A DNA stretch of 64,000 bases, taken from contig CM043949.1 in the NCBI GenBank assembly GCA_014529385.2, forward strand, positions 113,401,477 through 113,465,476, read 5' to 3'. The notes below the pieces were generated by a model. The model was not told where the DNA came from. It saw only the letters and a program-made list of their open reading frames with translations, and searched no databases. This document shows positions 45,598 through 56,800 of the stretch, piece after piece. The translations under genes were made by a program, and so were the position numbers. The stretch's first letter is position 1. Each line of letters begins with the position of its first letter. Source of the DNA: Adiantum capillus-veneris. Lineage: Eukaryota; Streptophyta; Polypodiopsida; Polypodiales; Pteridaceae.

Positions 45598-46680
45598 TTA
45601 TTCTAGGCATCGGATTGGTTCTACCCCCTTTGTTTTTCTCTTTGCTCTATAGCGTTTCTGGCGTTGTTTAGTTTGGTTCGGAAAATCATAAAATCGGACA
45701 TCCGTTATAGTTTCTTCGTTTCCGCTTGAATTGTCCGTTGACTCGTTGTCTGCTTCATTTCCCCACTCAGGATCGGGAATGTCGTGAAACACCTCCTCTT
45801 CATCTTCCTTTTCCAGTGTATCGTTCTTTTCAGTTTCTTTTTCGAGTACAGTTCTCAACATGAAGTACGGAACCACGTCGTACCCGTCCTTGTCGCAAAA
45901 TTTCGTTGTGGGACCATCCGGAATTGCACAAACATCTAGGGTTGCTAGAATGTGTGTCCATTCTAATGGTTCAAGCGTGTCCTCTGGAAAGGGTTCTCCT
46001 ATATAAGTTTCTTCTTCGATAGCCCTTTCTAAAACACATTCTTCTCGTTTCAGACTTCCACATTTCGAAGCTCCACACATCCATAACTCCTTGGGTTTAC
46101 CTAACCAAGCTGGAAATTCGGATCCCGCCAAAGTAGCTGAATCAAACTCCTCCACCGGTGTTCGGTTCACATCTTTGTAGCTATGGTCTTTCAGGTTCAC
46201 ACGTGTAGTGGTTTCCATATTTCTCAGGTATATGTGATCGTAGCCCCAATCTTGGACCATTTTCAACCGTCTCATGAATGGTCTTCCCAATATGATATCA
46301 TAGTTATTCTCCTTGCCAAAATCGACAATAGCAAAAGTATGTTCGTATTCAATGCCGCAAGAAGTCACTACGACTTTCTCTAATAACCCCATAGGTTTCT
46401 CCATGTGTCCATCTGCTAATTGGAGTTTCAACCTAGTCTTCCTTATTGCTGGTTTCCCCCATTTTTCCCAAATTTCTTTTGTAGCAATGGCTACCCCAGC
46501 TCCGCTTTCTAGTATTGCCATCGTGTTCACGCCTTGGAATTCAACTGGTAAGGTTGTATTCCCCTCTTCACCTTCGCAATACTCTCCGACTTTGTTTAAG
46601 GGTACAGGCTTAGCGTTCTTTTGTGGTTTACTCAGCTCTGTATACCCTCTTTTAGTCTCGATGTTGGGTCTTTTATCCCA
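45598..46680 (-). pseudogene. Aspartic protease in canonical position, catalytic Asp replaced by Glu
   Basis: Wording NTMAILESGAGVAIATKEIW, then LKLQLADGHMEKPMGLLEKV, YEHTFAIVDFGKENNYDIIL followed by GRPF and VQDWG: the full retropepsin pattern of gypsy elements. The active-site triplet that is normally D-S/T-G reads E-S-G. The C-terminal part is acidic (EKEDEEEVFHDIPDPEWGNE). The frame is open upstream of the first ATG to about 46.68 kb. With Glu in place of the catalytic Asp it is probably inactive, which makes the second protease domain downstream of integrase notable. Confidence 0.75.
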
Positions 46681-46924
46681 ATTTCTCCAAGCATTTTCCT
46701 ACAGTGGTCCACATATTAGCCTCAAAAGCTCAGCTAGAGTGATAGTGCATGTCACTGGTGTTGATCTCTATCAATCCTTGCGAGTCCATGACTTTTTGTG
46801 ATGAAATTCTTCGTGAGGGAAGTGCTTTAATCTCGGATTTTGCTTCATACTCTCCTAAGTATGAAGGTAAGGTTTTCAGTGAGTGAGGTTTTCTCTCCAT
46901 TGTTCTAACAGAGCCCCCATCTCC

Positions 46925-47524
46925 CTAGTAAGATTGCAGATCCAAGTCCACTTGAGCTCCTGCCTCAAATTCCACTATGGGAGGGTTCCTGATGTCCTTT
47001 TCCCAATTTGTATGATTAGCTTGGCAACTTAGCTCGTTTGCAAAGTTTGCCTCTCTCACTTGTTTCCAAAATTCATTGTAATCCTCATCTCTTCCGTAAG
47101 ACCTCTGTATGACTGGATGAAAACTCTCTATCTCCTGATCGGTTGTGTTCAATACTATGCGGTCATCCTTGTGTGTATTTTCAGGCTTTTGTGCACTGGG
47201 AGTCTTTTTAGCTACCCGTGAAATGATAGTCTCTTGTTGAATTGGGTTTTCCGTTCCACAATTCATTGTTTCTTTTGGTGGTTCTAATAAGGCTTGTGCA
47301 GTCTCGATCATTCTCTGGCACATTTGAAGTCTCTGCTTTTCCAATTCCGCGTTTGGGTATGTCATCCACCTCTGTTCTTGTGTTTGGTTGTTCTTTAACC
47401 TAGCTTCGTAAGCTCTCATCAGTGCGTCCAATGGTTCGTGTACTTTGTCGACTAGCACTGATCCCCCTGAGCTTAAGCTCGTTGTTTCTTTGATACTCTT
47501 TTGTTTCGTTCTTTCCGGGCTCAT
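46925..47524 (-). pseudogene. gag-pol linker frame after in-frame TGA
   Basis: A 199-codon frame in the same phase as the zinc-knuckle frame upstream, separated only by TGA (47528-47530) and one sense codon. Contents: VHEPLDALMRAYEARLKNNQ, ENTHKDDRIVLNTTDQEIES, NPPIVEFEAGAQVDLDLQSY. No known domain. It could be a natural readthrough product or one protein cut by a mutation. Confidence 0.5.
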
Positions 47525-47527
47525 CTC

Positions 47528-48037
47528 TCATTTCCCGTTTTGACCCTCAAGATTTTCTAATCTATCTTTAGTTCGCTTTAGTTCCTCAGCTAGAATAGCG
47601 TCTTCACGTTCTTTTCTCAACTTCATGCGTGCTTTTCTAGCTTTCCATGTGTTTCTCTGACTCCGCGGTCCTTGACTAACCACTTCAGTCGCTAACTTTC
47701 CATTCTCAGGTTCTCTAGTGGTTCTCTTAGCTTGAGCTCTAGTAACAACTTGCATTGGTATCAGAGTTTCATTTTCAGACCCACTGCTGGTAGGAATAGT
47801 TTCTAGCATATTCAATGTCGTCTTTTGCACTTTGTTTGGATTCTTTGAACAATCCTCAATGAAGTGAGTAACCCCACACTCAGTGCAATAAACGTTAATT
47901 CTAATGATTTCCGTATGTGGACAAACATTCATCAGATGGTCACCTCCACACTTGTAACAGGGTCCTAGTGCTGGTCTTGGTCCCATTTGATTCGTCCTTT
48001 GTGGATAGGATGGTCTTTGTCCTGTTAAACCCTCCAT
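47528..48037 (-). pseudogene. gag nucleocapsid with two zinc knuckles
   Basis: It carries CYKCGGDHLMNVC and CTECGVTHFIEDC, two CCHC-type knuckles of spacing C-x2-C-x3-H-x4-C (one residue shorter than the usual x4). A basic tail follows (RSQRNTWKARKARMKLRKER) and then a TGA. Nucleocapsid knuckles bind element RNA. It overlaps the end of the gag frame by about 100 bases in a -1 relation, so it is either a frameshift site or a mutation. Confidence 0.75.
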
Positions 48038-50348
48038 GAGCTATGAACATCAATGTTCTTACGTCCAAATTGTATCTCTCTTCATCAGAAGCACTTATAA
48101 CTGTTGGTATTCCAACATTCCCAATCATGCCCCATGGTTCTGGTTGTTTGGGTTCTTCTGGTGGGTAATACACAGTTGGAGACATGTGTGCACCAGATTC
48201 TTCATAATAGGCTTGAACAGGCACTAAGGCTTGTTCTTCCTGATTCTCTAAGGTTGGTGCATATCTAATGCCCACTGGTCTTGCTCCTGGTAAAGGCGGT
48301 TGTTGTCCCAATACCGGTTGCGGTCTTTCTATCCCCATAGGTCCTGGTACATTTCCCGTTGGGTATCGAGGTACTGGATGTACTTGAGGTGGTGCTAATT
48401 GAGCAGGAGGTGCGTACTGACGCTCCCTTACATACCCTTTGTTGTAATAGCACTCCTCTGTTGGATGGTTTGTCCATTTTTGTTCAATCGCACACCATTT
48501 CAGTGGTTTTGGCAATGGTTTTTGGTATGGTGCCATCCTTTTTAGAGCATCTTCTATCATTTGCTCTACATTTGGCATGGTTGTTGTTTGAACATTCTTT
48601 TTAGTGGTAGTCTTGCTCGCTACGGAGGAAGAGCTACTGGATGCAAAATCTGTATCCGCTGACACCTCTCCATAAACCGTACAGTTATCCACTAAGTACA
48701 ATGCTTCTCTCGTTACTTGCTCGAAACTTGTACAAGCTTTCAAGTGCAAGTCCTTCTTGAGAGTGTTGTTTCTCAATCCCTCAATAAAGAGAACAGATAG
48801 TCTGTCATCTTGTGGTCGTTCACGTACTGGACATCTCTCAATGTATTGTTTGAAGCGAAGTGAAGCTTCCTTCACTTTTTCGTGTTCTCTCTGTTTAAAA
48901 GCATATATTTGTGAGACCGTATTGTGCTTAATCCCTCGTTTTGAGAATTCCTCAGCAAACTCTCTTAGCAAATGGTCAATGTCATGGAATCCCCCTATGT
49001 TCAGTGGTTGAAACCATGTCAATGCCGTACCTTCCAGAGTAAGACCAAATCCCTCGTATTGTGTATGGAAATCTGTTATCTGCTCAGCTCTTAAGACTTG
49101 CTTAAAGAGTGACACATGTGCATACGGATCTCTTGAATCACCATACTTCTTTGGCATACACTTCGCTACTTGAGATGGTCTCATACGTCTATGGTCTGCT
49201 ACCAATCTCATTGCTCCTGTGTCCCGGCTAAACCCTTCTCTAGCATCATGGACTTCATGGGTTACCCTTGTCGGTTCCCCTGTCTTGAATCTACTACTAG
49301 GAGGTAAATGTGATGGTTCCGCTTCGAACCTTGGACCTGGAGTGGTATATGTGTGGATTGGAACTGTACTACCTCGATTCGTATCCATTGACTCTCTGGA
49401 ATGTAATGATCCCATTGGTCCAAGCTTCGAGTACGGAGGTTGGCTGAAAGAGTCAGCAACCTGAGTTCTTTGTCCTCCTGTTGTCATTGAGTTTTGCACT
49501 CCATTTGTTGGTGCTGGTCTTGGTGAGCTAGAAGTAACATAATACTGATGTAGTGGTCCCCTAAAGTATGTATATCCTTTTAATTCTTTCTTGCCCATTG
49601 TTGAGTATTGCCTCCCATACTTGTCGTAAGCGGCAATTTTCACTTCCGATCCCTCTGTGTAGGTAAAGACATAAAGTCTTTTTCGGTCTGTCAACTCTCC
49701 AGTGTAGGGTTCTTCACATCTATAATAGAGATCCTTCTCCCCATTATTATATTTGTATAGCCCCACATAGATGTTATCAGTGTTGATCCTTGTAGTTTCA
49801 TTTTCTCTTCTTAACCTCGCATCAGGGAAGTTCATTATTGGTGCTTTCTCCTCAAGTTCTTCATCTACTTTGGCTTTGGTACCCATCAAACCCCACTTGT
49901 CCACAATGTTAGGGTTTAGGACTACCAAATACATGGTACCCTCGTCATCTAGATATCTATCTCCGCTATAGCTCACAGGCACTAAGTCCTTGAACTCACT
50001 AGGTCTCTCCTCTATCTTTACACAATAGCGGTCCATTCCATCTTTGTAGATCTTGGCACCTTGCTCATTGTCGTACTGGTATTTTATGAACAATAGCTTC
50101 ATTGTGGCGGAAGGGTTTGATGATCCTGCTGCCATATTTTCTCTGTTGTTCAGGTTGAGGTGTTCCATGTGTTCGGTGAAAATCTCGTAAGATCTCTCCG
50201 AAGAAGTATCAGAGACACTTCCTTCAAATATCGGCTCTAATGGTTGCACCCAACTTTGGTTTACACTTCCCTCGGTTGATATGAAACTTGCTGGTTCCCC
50301 TTGTTTTGGTTGGTTATTCTGGAGGTTCCTGCCCGATCTCAAATTCAT
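47940..50348 (-). CDS. gag of the giant element, with long N-terminal extension
   Basis: About 800 codons from ATG 50348 (NLRSGRNLQNNQPKQG). Residues ~75-290 form an unfamiliar globular region (MKLLFIKYQYDNEQGAKIYK, VGLYKYNNGEKDLYYRCEEP, YVFTYTEGSEVKIAAYDKYG). A proline/serine linker follows. The retrotransposon gag domain lies at ~385-545 (KKYGDSRDPYAHVSLFKQVL, EGTALTWFQPL, LREFAEEFSKRG, FIEGLRNNTLKK). A P/Q-rich tail leads to the knuckles in the next frame. Gag normally builds the particle. The N-terminal region is much longer than in ordinary gypsy gags and I cannot name it. Confidence 0.75.
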   Translation of the reverse strand: MNLRSGRNLQNNQPKQGEPASFISTEGSVNQSWVQPLEPIFEGSVSDTSSERSYEIFTEHMEHLNLNNRENMAAGSSNPSATMKLLFIKYQYDNEQGAKIYKDGMDRYCVKIEERPSEFKDLVPVSYSGDRYLDDEGTMYLVVLNPNIVDKWGLMGTKAKVDEELEEKAPIMNFPDARLRRENETTRINTDNIYVGLYKYNNGEKDLYYRCEEPYTGELTDRKRLYVFTYTEGSEVKIAAYDKYGRQYSTMGKKELKGYTYFRGPLHQYYVTSSSPRPAPTNGVQNSMTTGGQRTQVADSFSQPPYSKLGPMGSLHSRESMDTNRGSTVPIHTYTTPGPRFEAEPSHLPPSSRFKTGEPTRVTHEVHDAREGFSRDTGAMRLVADHRRMRPSQVAKCMPKKYGDSRDPYAHVSLFKQVLRAEQITDFHTQYEGFGLTLEGTALTWFQPLNIGGFHDIDHLLREFAEEFSKRGIKHNTVSQIYAFKQREHEKVKEASLRFKQYIERCPVRERPQDDRLSVLFIEGLRNNTLKKDLHLKACTSFEQVTREALYLVDNCTVYGEVSADTDFASSSSSSVASKTTTKKNVQTTTMPNVEQMIEDALKRMAPYQKPLPKPLKWCAIEQKWTNHPTEECYYNKGYVRERQYAPPAQLAPPQVHPVPRYPTGNVPGPMGIERPQPVLGQQPPLPGARPVGIRYAPTLENQEEQALVPVQAYYEESGAHMSPTVYYPPEEPKQPEPWGMIGNVGIPTVISASDEERYNLDVRTLMFIAHGGFNRTKTILSTKDESNGTKTSTRTLLQVWR

Positions 50349-50938
50349 CAATTCCCCTAAAGGACTTTAACTTTTCCGTCTCGGCAATTTGTTTTCCTCA
50401 AGTTTTTGTGGTCAGAATTGATCCAAACTGATTGATACTTTGTCAATTGTTTAATCTCGTCAGTTGGACAACTTCTGTTTCATCAAGTGAGAATTTTGTT
50501 GCAGTTATGCTGAAAAAGACATTATACGTGTATGATGTCTTTTTTCACAGATTTGGACTATTTTGGTTATGCTCACTCTCAGTAGCCCCCTTATGCTCTG
50601 TCCACTCACAAAATTTAGTTTGAACTCTGTTTGAGCAAGTTATGGCTAATTTAGGCTTTTCTTGGCAATTTTCTGCTTTTGACTTGTTTTTTGGGTCAAT
50701 TGTGATCCAAATGGGATGAAACTTGAAAAATAACCTCTAGACAGCTATTACAATGGATCTGTGTTGGCAAAGTATCAAAATATGTCCAAAATTAGGTCAA
50801 AGACATCATACGCGTATGATGTCTTTTTCATCAATTTGGGTCAAGACTTGATATTTATGCTTTCTACAGTGTTTGTAACAATCTTGTCAGGTCAGATATA
50901 AAAAATAAGCAGTGGATGTGCCAAAAGACATTATACGC
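50349..50938 (-). other. Leader of the giant element, gag-proximal part
   Basis: Non-coding. It has palindrome copies at 50517-50540 (one central mismatch, ACGTGT) and 50801-50824 (perfect), centres 284 bp apart, and the left half of a third at 50926-50938 that was split by the passenger element. Confidence 0.85.
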
Positions 50939-52082
50939 TGTGAGCGGGATGAAAACACACACAACGCCTCTATAACGACCCGACACACACTCTTGGGAAG
51001 ATACACACACACACACTATGGGGCACCACTCGGCTTACACAACACACCTGGCCGAGACAGGGAACACACCTCTGGAGTGAGAGGAGAGAGACTATCCACT
51101 TGCCCACTCCACACAGAGACACACACACACACACACGCACAAAAACTCAACTCAAAAGAGGAGAACTTTTGATGTTTAGATACAAATGAGCTTGGGCCAA
51201 CACCAATGGGTCAAACAGCTCACACAATATGGGTAAAAGATACCATATACAATCACAAATTGGAGAAGAAGCTTCACTCACCGGAGAAGATTACACAGAA
51301 AAACAGCAGAAAAAGAGTGAGGAATTTGGCAAAATGGACAGCGCCATTGCGTCCGGAACGGCCCAAAACCCCAGTCTACAATGTCAAAGTGCTCAAATCC
51401 GACCTCGGATGAGCAGTTTACGGCCAAAACAGGCTCCAAAATGGGCAAAAACACAGTTGCGGCTGTTCCTCCTCTCTTCTCCACGTTTTTTCTGGTCTTC
51501 TCTCAGTTTTTTCAGTTCCCACACTTAGATTTTTTAGTTGGGCACCCTTGGCCTTTTAGATGACCTCAAACGGACCACGAACAGGTCAAAAACTGACCTC
51601 GCAGTGCATAGTTGTCACCTTTTTGCATCATTCGCACATCTGGCACTCAGCTTTTTTCCAATAATGCATCTCGCCACCACGTGAAGTGGCCCCAAAAAAA
51701 GGTCCTCATGATGACCTTTCTGCATAATTCTCACAAGCAAACACCCACGTTGTGTCCGTCCTCATCCGCGTGCAAATATTGACCTCGTTCGCCCTCCTGA
51801 CGCCACTAGATGCCATCTGACGTACCTGTTGACGTCACGTCGTCGGCCCGCGGATAGCTTCCTCGGGAAGTTTTACGCGCTACCAACTCCTCCTTATTGT
51901 AGAAAAAACACACTAATACTGATAATAGTGAAAATCGCTGCACTATGTACATGCTATCCTACCTGTACACATGTGGGCCCCACGTAACCACCTGGCTAAG
52001 GAAAATGGGCAATCCTTTATTTGATGCACCATGCATGTATATGTACATATGCGCAATCCCTTGCTCCAAAAAACTCCTGACA
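50939..52082 (-). repeat. 3' LTR of the Tat-like element
   Basis: It starts TGTGAGCGGGATGAAAACAC on the plus strand, contains (AC)n stretches (51003-51015, 51120-51137), and ends AAACTCCTGACA. Confidence 0.95.
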
Positions 52083-52110
52083 TAATTTGCCCATCCCCTA
52101 GCCTGCTAGA

Positions 52111-53876
52111 TCATTCATGATCAGCAGCAGCAAAGAGAGATATGAGACTCGCCGCATCACAGGTCTCCTCATCCCTCACCAACACTCCTTGATCCACATA
52201 CAGCTCATCCTGCTCGACCATCATCAACCTGGCATGATACAACTTAAGACGCAATCCATTTACCCTTGACGTATGTAAAATCTCATCCAGGTTAGCCAAC
52301 TGATATGTACCATTCGGGAAACACTCCACTACCTTGAAAGGGCCTTCCCACTTAATTTGAAACTTCTTTTGGAAGGTGTTGTCCAGTTTGCTGTTGTAGC
52401 GCAAAACCAAGTCATGTTTCTTGATACCCTTACTTTTGACCTTTTCATTTATCTTTGCCAAAGCCTTATCCTGCATCTGCCCATAATGCTCCAATGCGCT
52501 CATCCTATCCAACTGGACCTCTTGTAATTGCAAGAGCCTCTCTTTGAATGCATCACTAGGCGGCCCAAGCAACTTCTCTAACATCTTGACCGCAGGCAAC
52601 TCTATCTCCACAGGCAATAGTGCTTCCTTTCCATACACCAAATGAAATGGAGTAAACCCTGTACCTGTCTTCACCGAAGTACGGTAAGCCCATAATGCAC
52701 TAGGCAATTCCAAATCCCAATTCTTTCCTTGGTGCTCCGTCACTTTCGAAAGAATCTGTACCAACTCACCATTGAATCTTTCATTTAAGCCATTACACTG
52801 TGGGTAATAAGGAGTGGTATGCTGGTGCCTAATCTTCATCTTTGTGCATAAGAAGTCTAGCAGTTTAGCTCTAAATCCTGGCCCCTTATCTGAAAGTAGC
52901 TCTAATGGCACCCCAAACTTGCAACATGTTTCATCATACACAAATTTTGCCACATCCTTTGCAGTGATCTGTTTTACTGCTATAGCCTCTGCCCATCTAG
53001 AGAGATAGTCCACTGCCGTCAAGATATAGCTTTTGCCCCTGCTTGTGATAGGTAACGGGCCTATTGCATCAATCCCCCACTTTTCAAACACATCAAACGC
53101 CATAATGGTTTTTCGTAGCTCTGGCTTCAACACTCTCTTCCCAAATGCTTGACACCTATTGCAAGACCTACACCAATGGTGAACATCCTTGTGCAAACTA
53201 GGCCATACATACCCCTCTTGCAAAATCTTATGCAAGGTGATCTTTAGAGCAAAATGGCCACCACATGCGCCTTCATGATTCTCTTCCAACACTCTGTAAA
53301 GCTCCTCCCGCCAAGGTACACGTCTCAACACGAGATCAGCCCCTTTCATGTATAAGACATCACCAATCAATTTGTACCTGTATGCTCTACGCACAAAGCC
53401 ATACTTCTTAGACTTCTGAATCTTCTTTGGAATGATTCCTGTTAGCAAAAACTCCTCTTCTTGAGCCAAACTTTCCCGGCCATGATAAAGAGGTAAATTG
53501 GTCCTCAACACGAATAGCTCCCCAATCATGCCTTGAGCTGCTTCATGTGCCTCTCCATTTAGAGCACGTTCAATGTGTTTGATGCTCCATGCTTCAAACT
53601 TTTTTAACAGGCCTTTAATTCTGAAGCACATTTCCTTCAATGAGGTGTTCTTGCTCTTCCACACACCCAGCACTTGCTTCACCACTAACAAGGCATCACA
53701 TTTTATGCTCAACCTTCGAACCCCATGCTTCAAACAAATGTGTAATCCGGCTTCCAATGTAGCATATTCAGCCTCATTGTTACTATGCGCATCCAATTTG
53801 AACCCTCTCTTGCATACTAGCTTCCCCTCTGGATCATAAAGTGCTATACCCCCTGAAGCTGCATGCTCTTTCTGTA
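52111..53876 (-). pseudogene. Second RNase H (archaeal type) and integrase of the Tat-like element
   Basis: An open frame read from 53796 and upstream to about 53876. The aRNH part holds GGIALYDPEGKLVCKRGFKL, DAHSNNEAEYATLEAGL (catalytic Glu block), SIKCDALLVVKQVLG and ERALNGEAHEAAQ. Integrase: HHCC zinc module (H-E-G-A-C-G-G-H ... C-R-S-C-N-R-C), core WGIDAIGP, LLSDKGPGFRA, CNGLNERFNGEL, then WAYRTSVKTGTGFTPFHLVY and GKEALLP, a C-terminal SH3-like LVLRYNSKLDNTF and KWEGPFKVVE. All catalytic residues are present. The aRNH start (VLFFDGSYRK) lies in the other frame, so one frameshift at about 53.86 kb breaks pol. Confidence 0.85.
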
Positions 53877-56800
53877 TGAACCATCAAAGAACAACACATG
53901 TGCATGGCTGATCTGTGGCACTTCTTCAACTACCTTTCTCACCACCTCTTCCTTAACAATAAGGGGATTCTCCTTGTAGGTCAACAAATCAGCTAGGGTA
54001 GCCCTTGTACTATCTTCCACTAGAAAAGAGAACTCAAACTCTTGCAGCTCAATTACCCATTTCTTCACCACATTTGACATGTTAATACCATTAATTAAAT
54101 GTGGAAAAAAGGCATAACTCGTCAAGAAAACAAAAGGCCGTGGTAGCAAGTAATGACGAAATCGTCGACAAGCAAATATTACACTGGCCATCACTAGCTC
54201 TACTTCCGATAACTTTCTCTCCGCTACCAACTTCACTCGGCTTGCACAATACACTGGCCTCATATAATGGCTGCCCTTCCCCTTTTGCAATAGCATGGCT
54301 CCAATGGCATCATCCCCTACTGATGGATTTACATAAAAAACTTTCTCCCAATCAGGAGCCTGCATGGCTGACAACCCCCCTAACACCTCTTTCACCTCTT
54401 GAAACACTTCTTCACACTTGTCATCCCATTGCAATGGATCATTCTTTGTTACTTGCTGTAATGGATAAAGAATCTGAGAAGACAATGGAATAAACCTTGC
54501 CATGTACTTCACTTTGTGTATAAAGGTTGCCAATTGCTTCGTACTCGTAGGTGATGGAAGAAGAATAATAGACTTAACCTTATCTGGATCAGCCTCAATG
54601 CCATTTTCTGACACCATATGGCCCAATAACTTCACCCTTGGCTGTGCTAGATGACATTTCTTTGGATTTAGTTGTCCTCCACATTCATCATATCGAGCCA
54701 ATACCATCTGCAGCTTCTCATGGTGATCAGCCCTACTGCTATAGACACAGAAGTCGTCCATAAAAGCTTTAACACAACTACCAATGAATGGTTCCAACAC
54801 CCAATTTGCTCTCTCTTGATAGAAGGAAGGTCCATTTGACAACCCAAATGGCAATACTGTGTAGCAATAGCAGCCCCATGGCGTAATAAAAGTTGTCTTT
54901 GTGCGGTCTTTAAGAGCAATCTTCAATTGAAAATAGCCTGAAAAACCATCACACACACTGTACCTCTCATAACCTGCCACTGAATCCAAGATCTGATCGA
55001 TGAATGGAAGAGGATATGGGTTCTTCTTAGTGGCTGCATTTAAGGGTTTAAAATCTACACAAATTCTCCACTTCCCATCCTTCTTTGGACTGACTACAAC
55101 TGGACTCACCCATTCTGTGGTCTCCACAGGGACTATGAACCCTGCCTTCAATAACTTGTCCACCTCTACCCGCAAGGCTTCCATTTGCTCTTGACCCATC
55201 CTTCTTAGCCTTTGCCGCACTGGCTTAGCACCTTCTTTCAGCTCTATATGCATCTCTCCACCCTTGAACCCTCTGATCTCTTCATATGAAGTAATGAACA
55301 AATCAGGAAAACTAGCCAGCATATGCAAAAATATATCCTTCTCCATAGCTGAGAGGTCTCCACTAATCATTTGCGTCATTAATTCCTGCTTCTTTGACAA
55401 CTCAACCTTGGTTTGCATCAGCCCTTTAATCACTTCATAAGGCCCTTCACTTTCATCTTCAACCTCATTCACAAATGCAACTAAACCAATCTCCTGGATT
55501 TCTTTGTCCATCAAAAGAAATGCAACATCAGCATCCTCATCACTACTGGTAGTGCTATCACTGTCCTCATCTGTCACCGTGGAAGAGTCTTCATCACTAG
55601 ACTCATCCTCATCTTCATAAAGCTCCTCTAATCGTTTCCTTGTGTCCATATTATAAAGCTTCTTGGTACCTGTCTTTCCATAGAGGCTAATCGTACCATG
55701 TCGCCAATCTTGAACAGCTCCCACTGCACGTAACCATGGTCTGCCCAGTATAATAGGATATGCTCCCAACCCTGCTGGCATCACATGAAAATCAACCACT
55801 GCCTTTGCATCATATGCCTCCACTTCTAAGCTTTTTACAACACCCAAGCATTTTACTTTTTGATGGTTTGCCAATCTGATCCGAAACCCTGACACCCCAG
55901 CCACTGTGAGACCCATCTTCTCAACGCATGAGTGTGTTATGACGCATATTTGGGCTCCGCCATCCACATAACCTTGTCCCAAATTTTTCCTTTTATGCCA
56001 CATATCTACTATTGGACAAATGTCTGGTAGCTCGTCCATTGCCAACACCTTTACTGAACCTCTCTCTGGCTCTTTCTCCATTGGGTTAACCATCCTCTTC
56101 CACTGTCGCTTTAGCTTAGGCACCATCTCTATAAGCTGCCCAAAAGTAACATCTGCCTTCCTGCTCGTCAGATCCTCCTTCAAGTCATAGCTTAATTGCC
56201 CATCCCCTAGTGGAAAATCTGAAACATGAAACTTTCGACGAGCTCTCCTTTTCCTCTTGGCCTTGACATCCTCGCCTTCATGGCTCTTTCCCTTCTTCTT
56301 GCTAGGACCTGGGACACTTCTTCCTTCCTTTTCCTCTGTCGTCCTCTTCCCAATAGGCATCACTAATGTATCCTCTAGCTTTGATGCCTTCTCCAAGGTG
56401 ACTACACTTAGCACTTTTGTCTTTCCCTTTTCCTCCTGGGTCAGTCCATTGGTTCCTTCGTCTCCCTTAATTTCGATGCCATAATCATTTGACCTAGTTC
56501 GCACCTGTCTTGGCAATGGATACATGTCTCCCCCCATCCTTGGTGGCTTATCACATTGTGGGCTGATGTGACCCAACTCTCCACAATTATAACATGTGGG
56601 CGTCTGCCTCCAAAACCTACCATTGCTTTGTCCAACACCATTCCTAGGCCTTTCTTCACCTCCTGGCTGATTTGCAAACCTCCCTCGACCTCGATTATTT
56701 CCCACTTGACCTAGTATGTTTAGGCTAAGATTCTTCATCAAATCTACCATTTGCCTCATGTCTTGCCTTAGCCCATCATCTTGCACTGCTGTAGTGACCA

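Noticed and set aside
51206-51563. Short frames repeated at 51.2 and 58.8 kb as conserved small genes
   Set aside because: They are identical only because both lie in the paired LTRs of one element.
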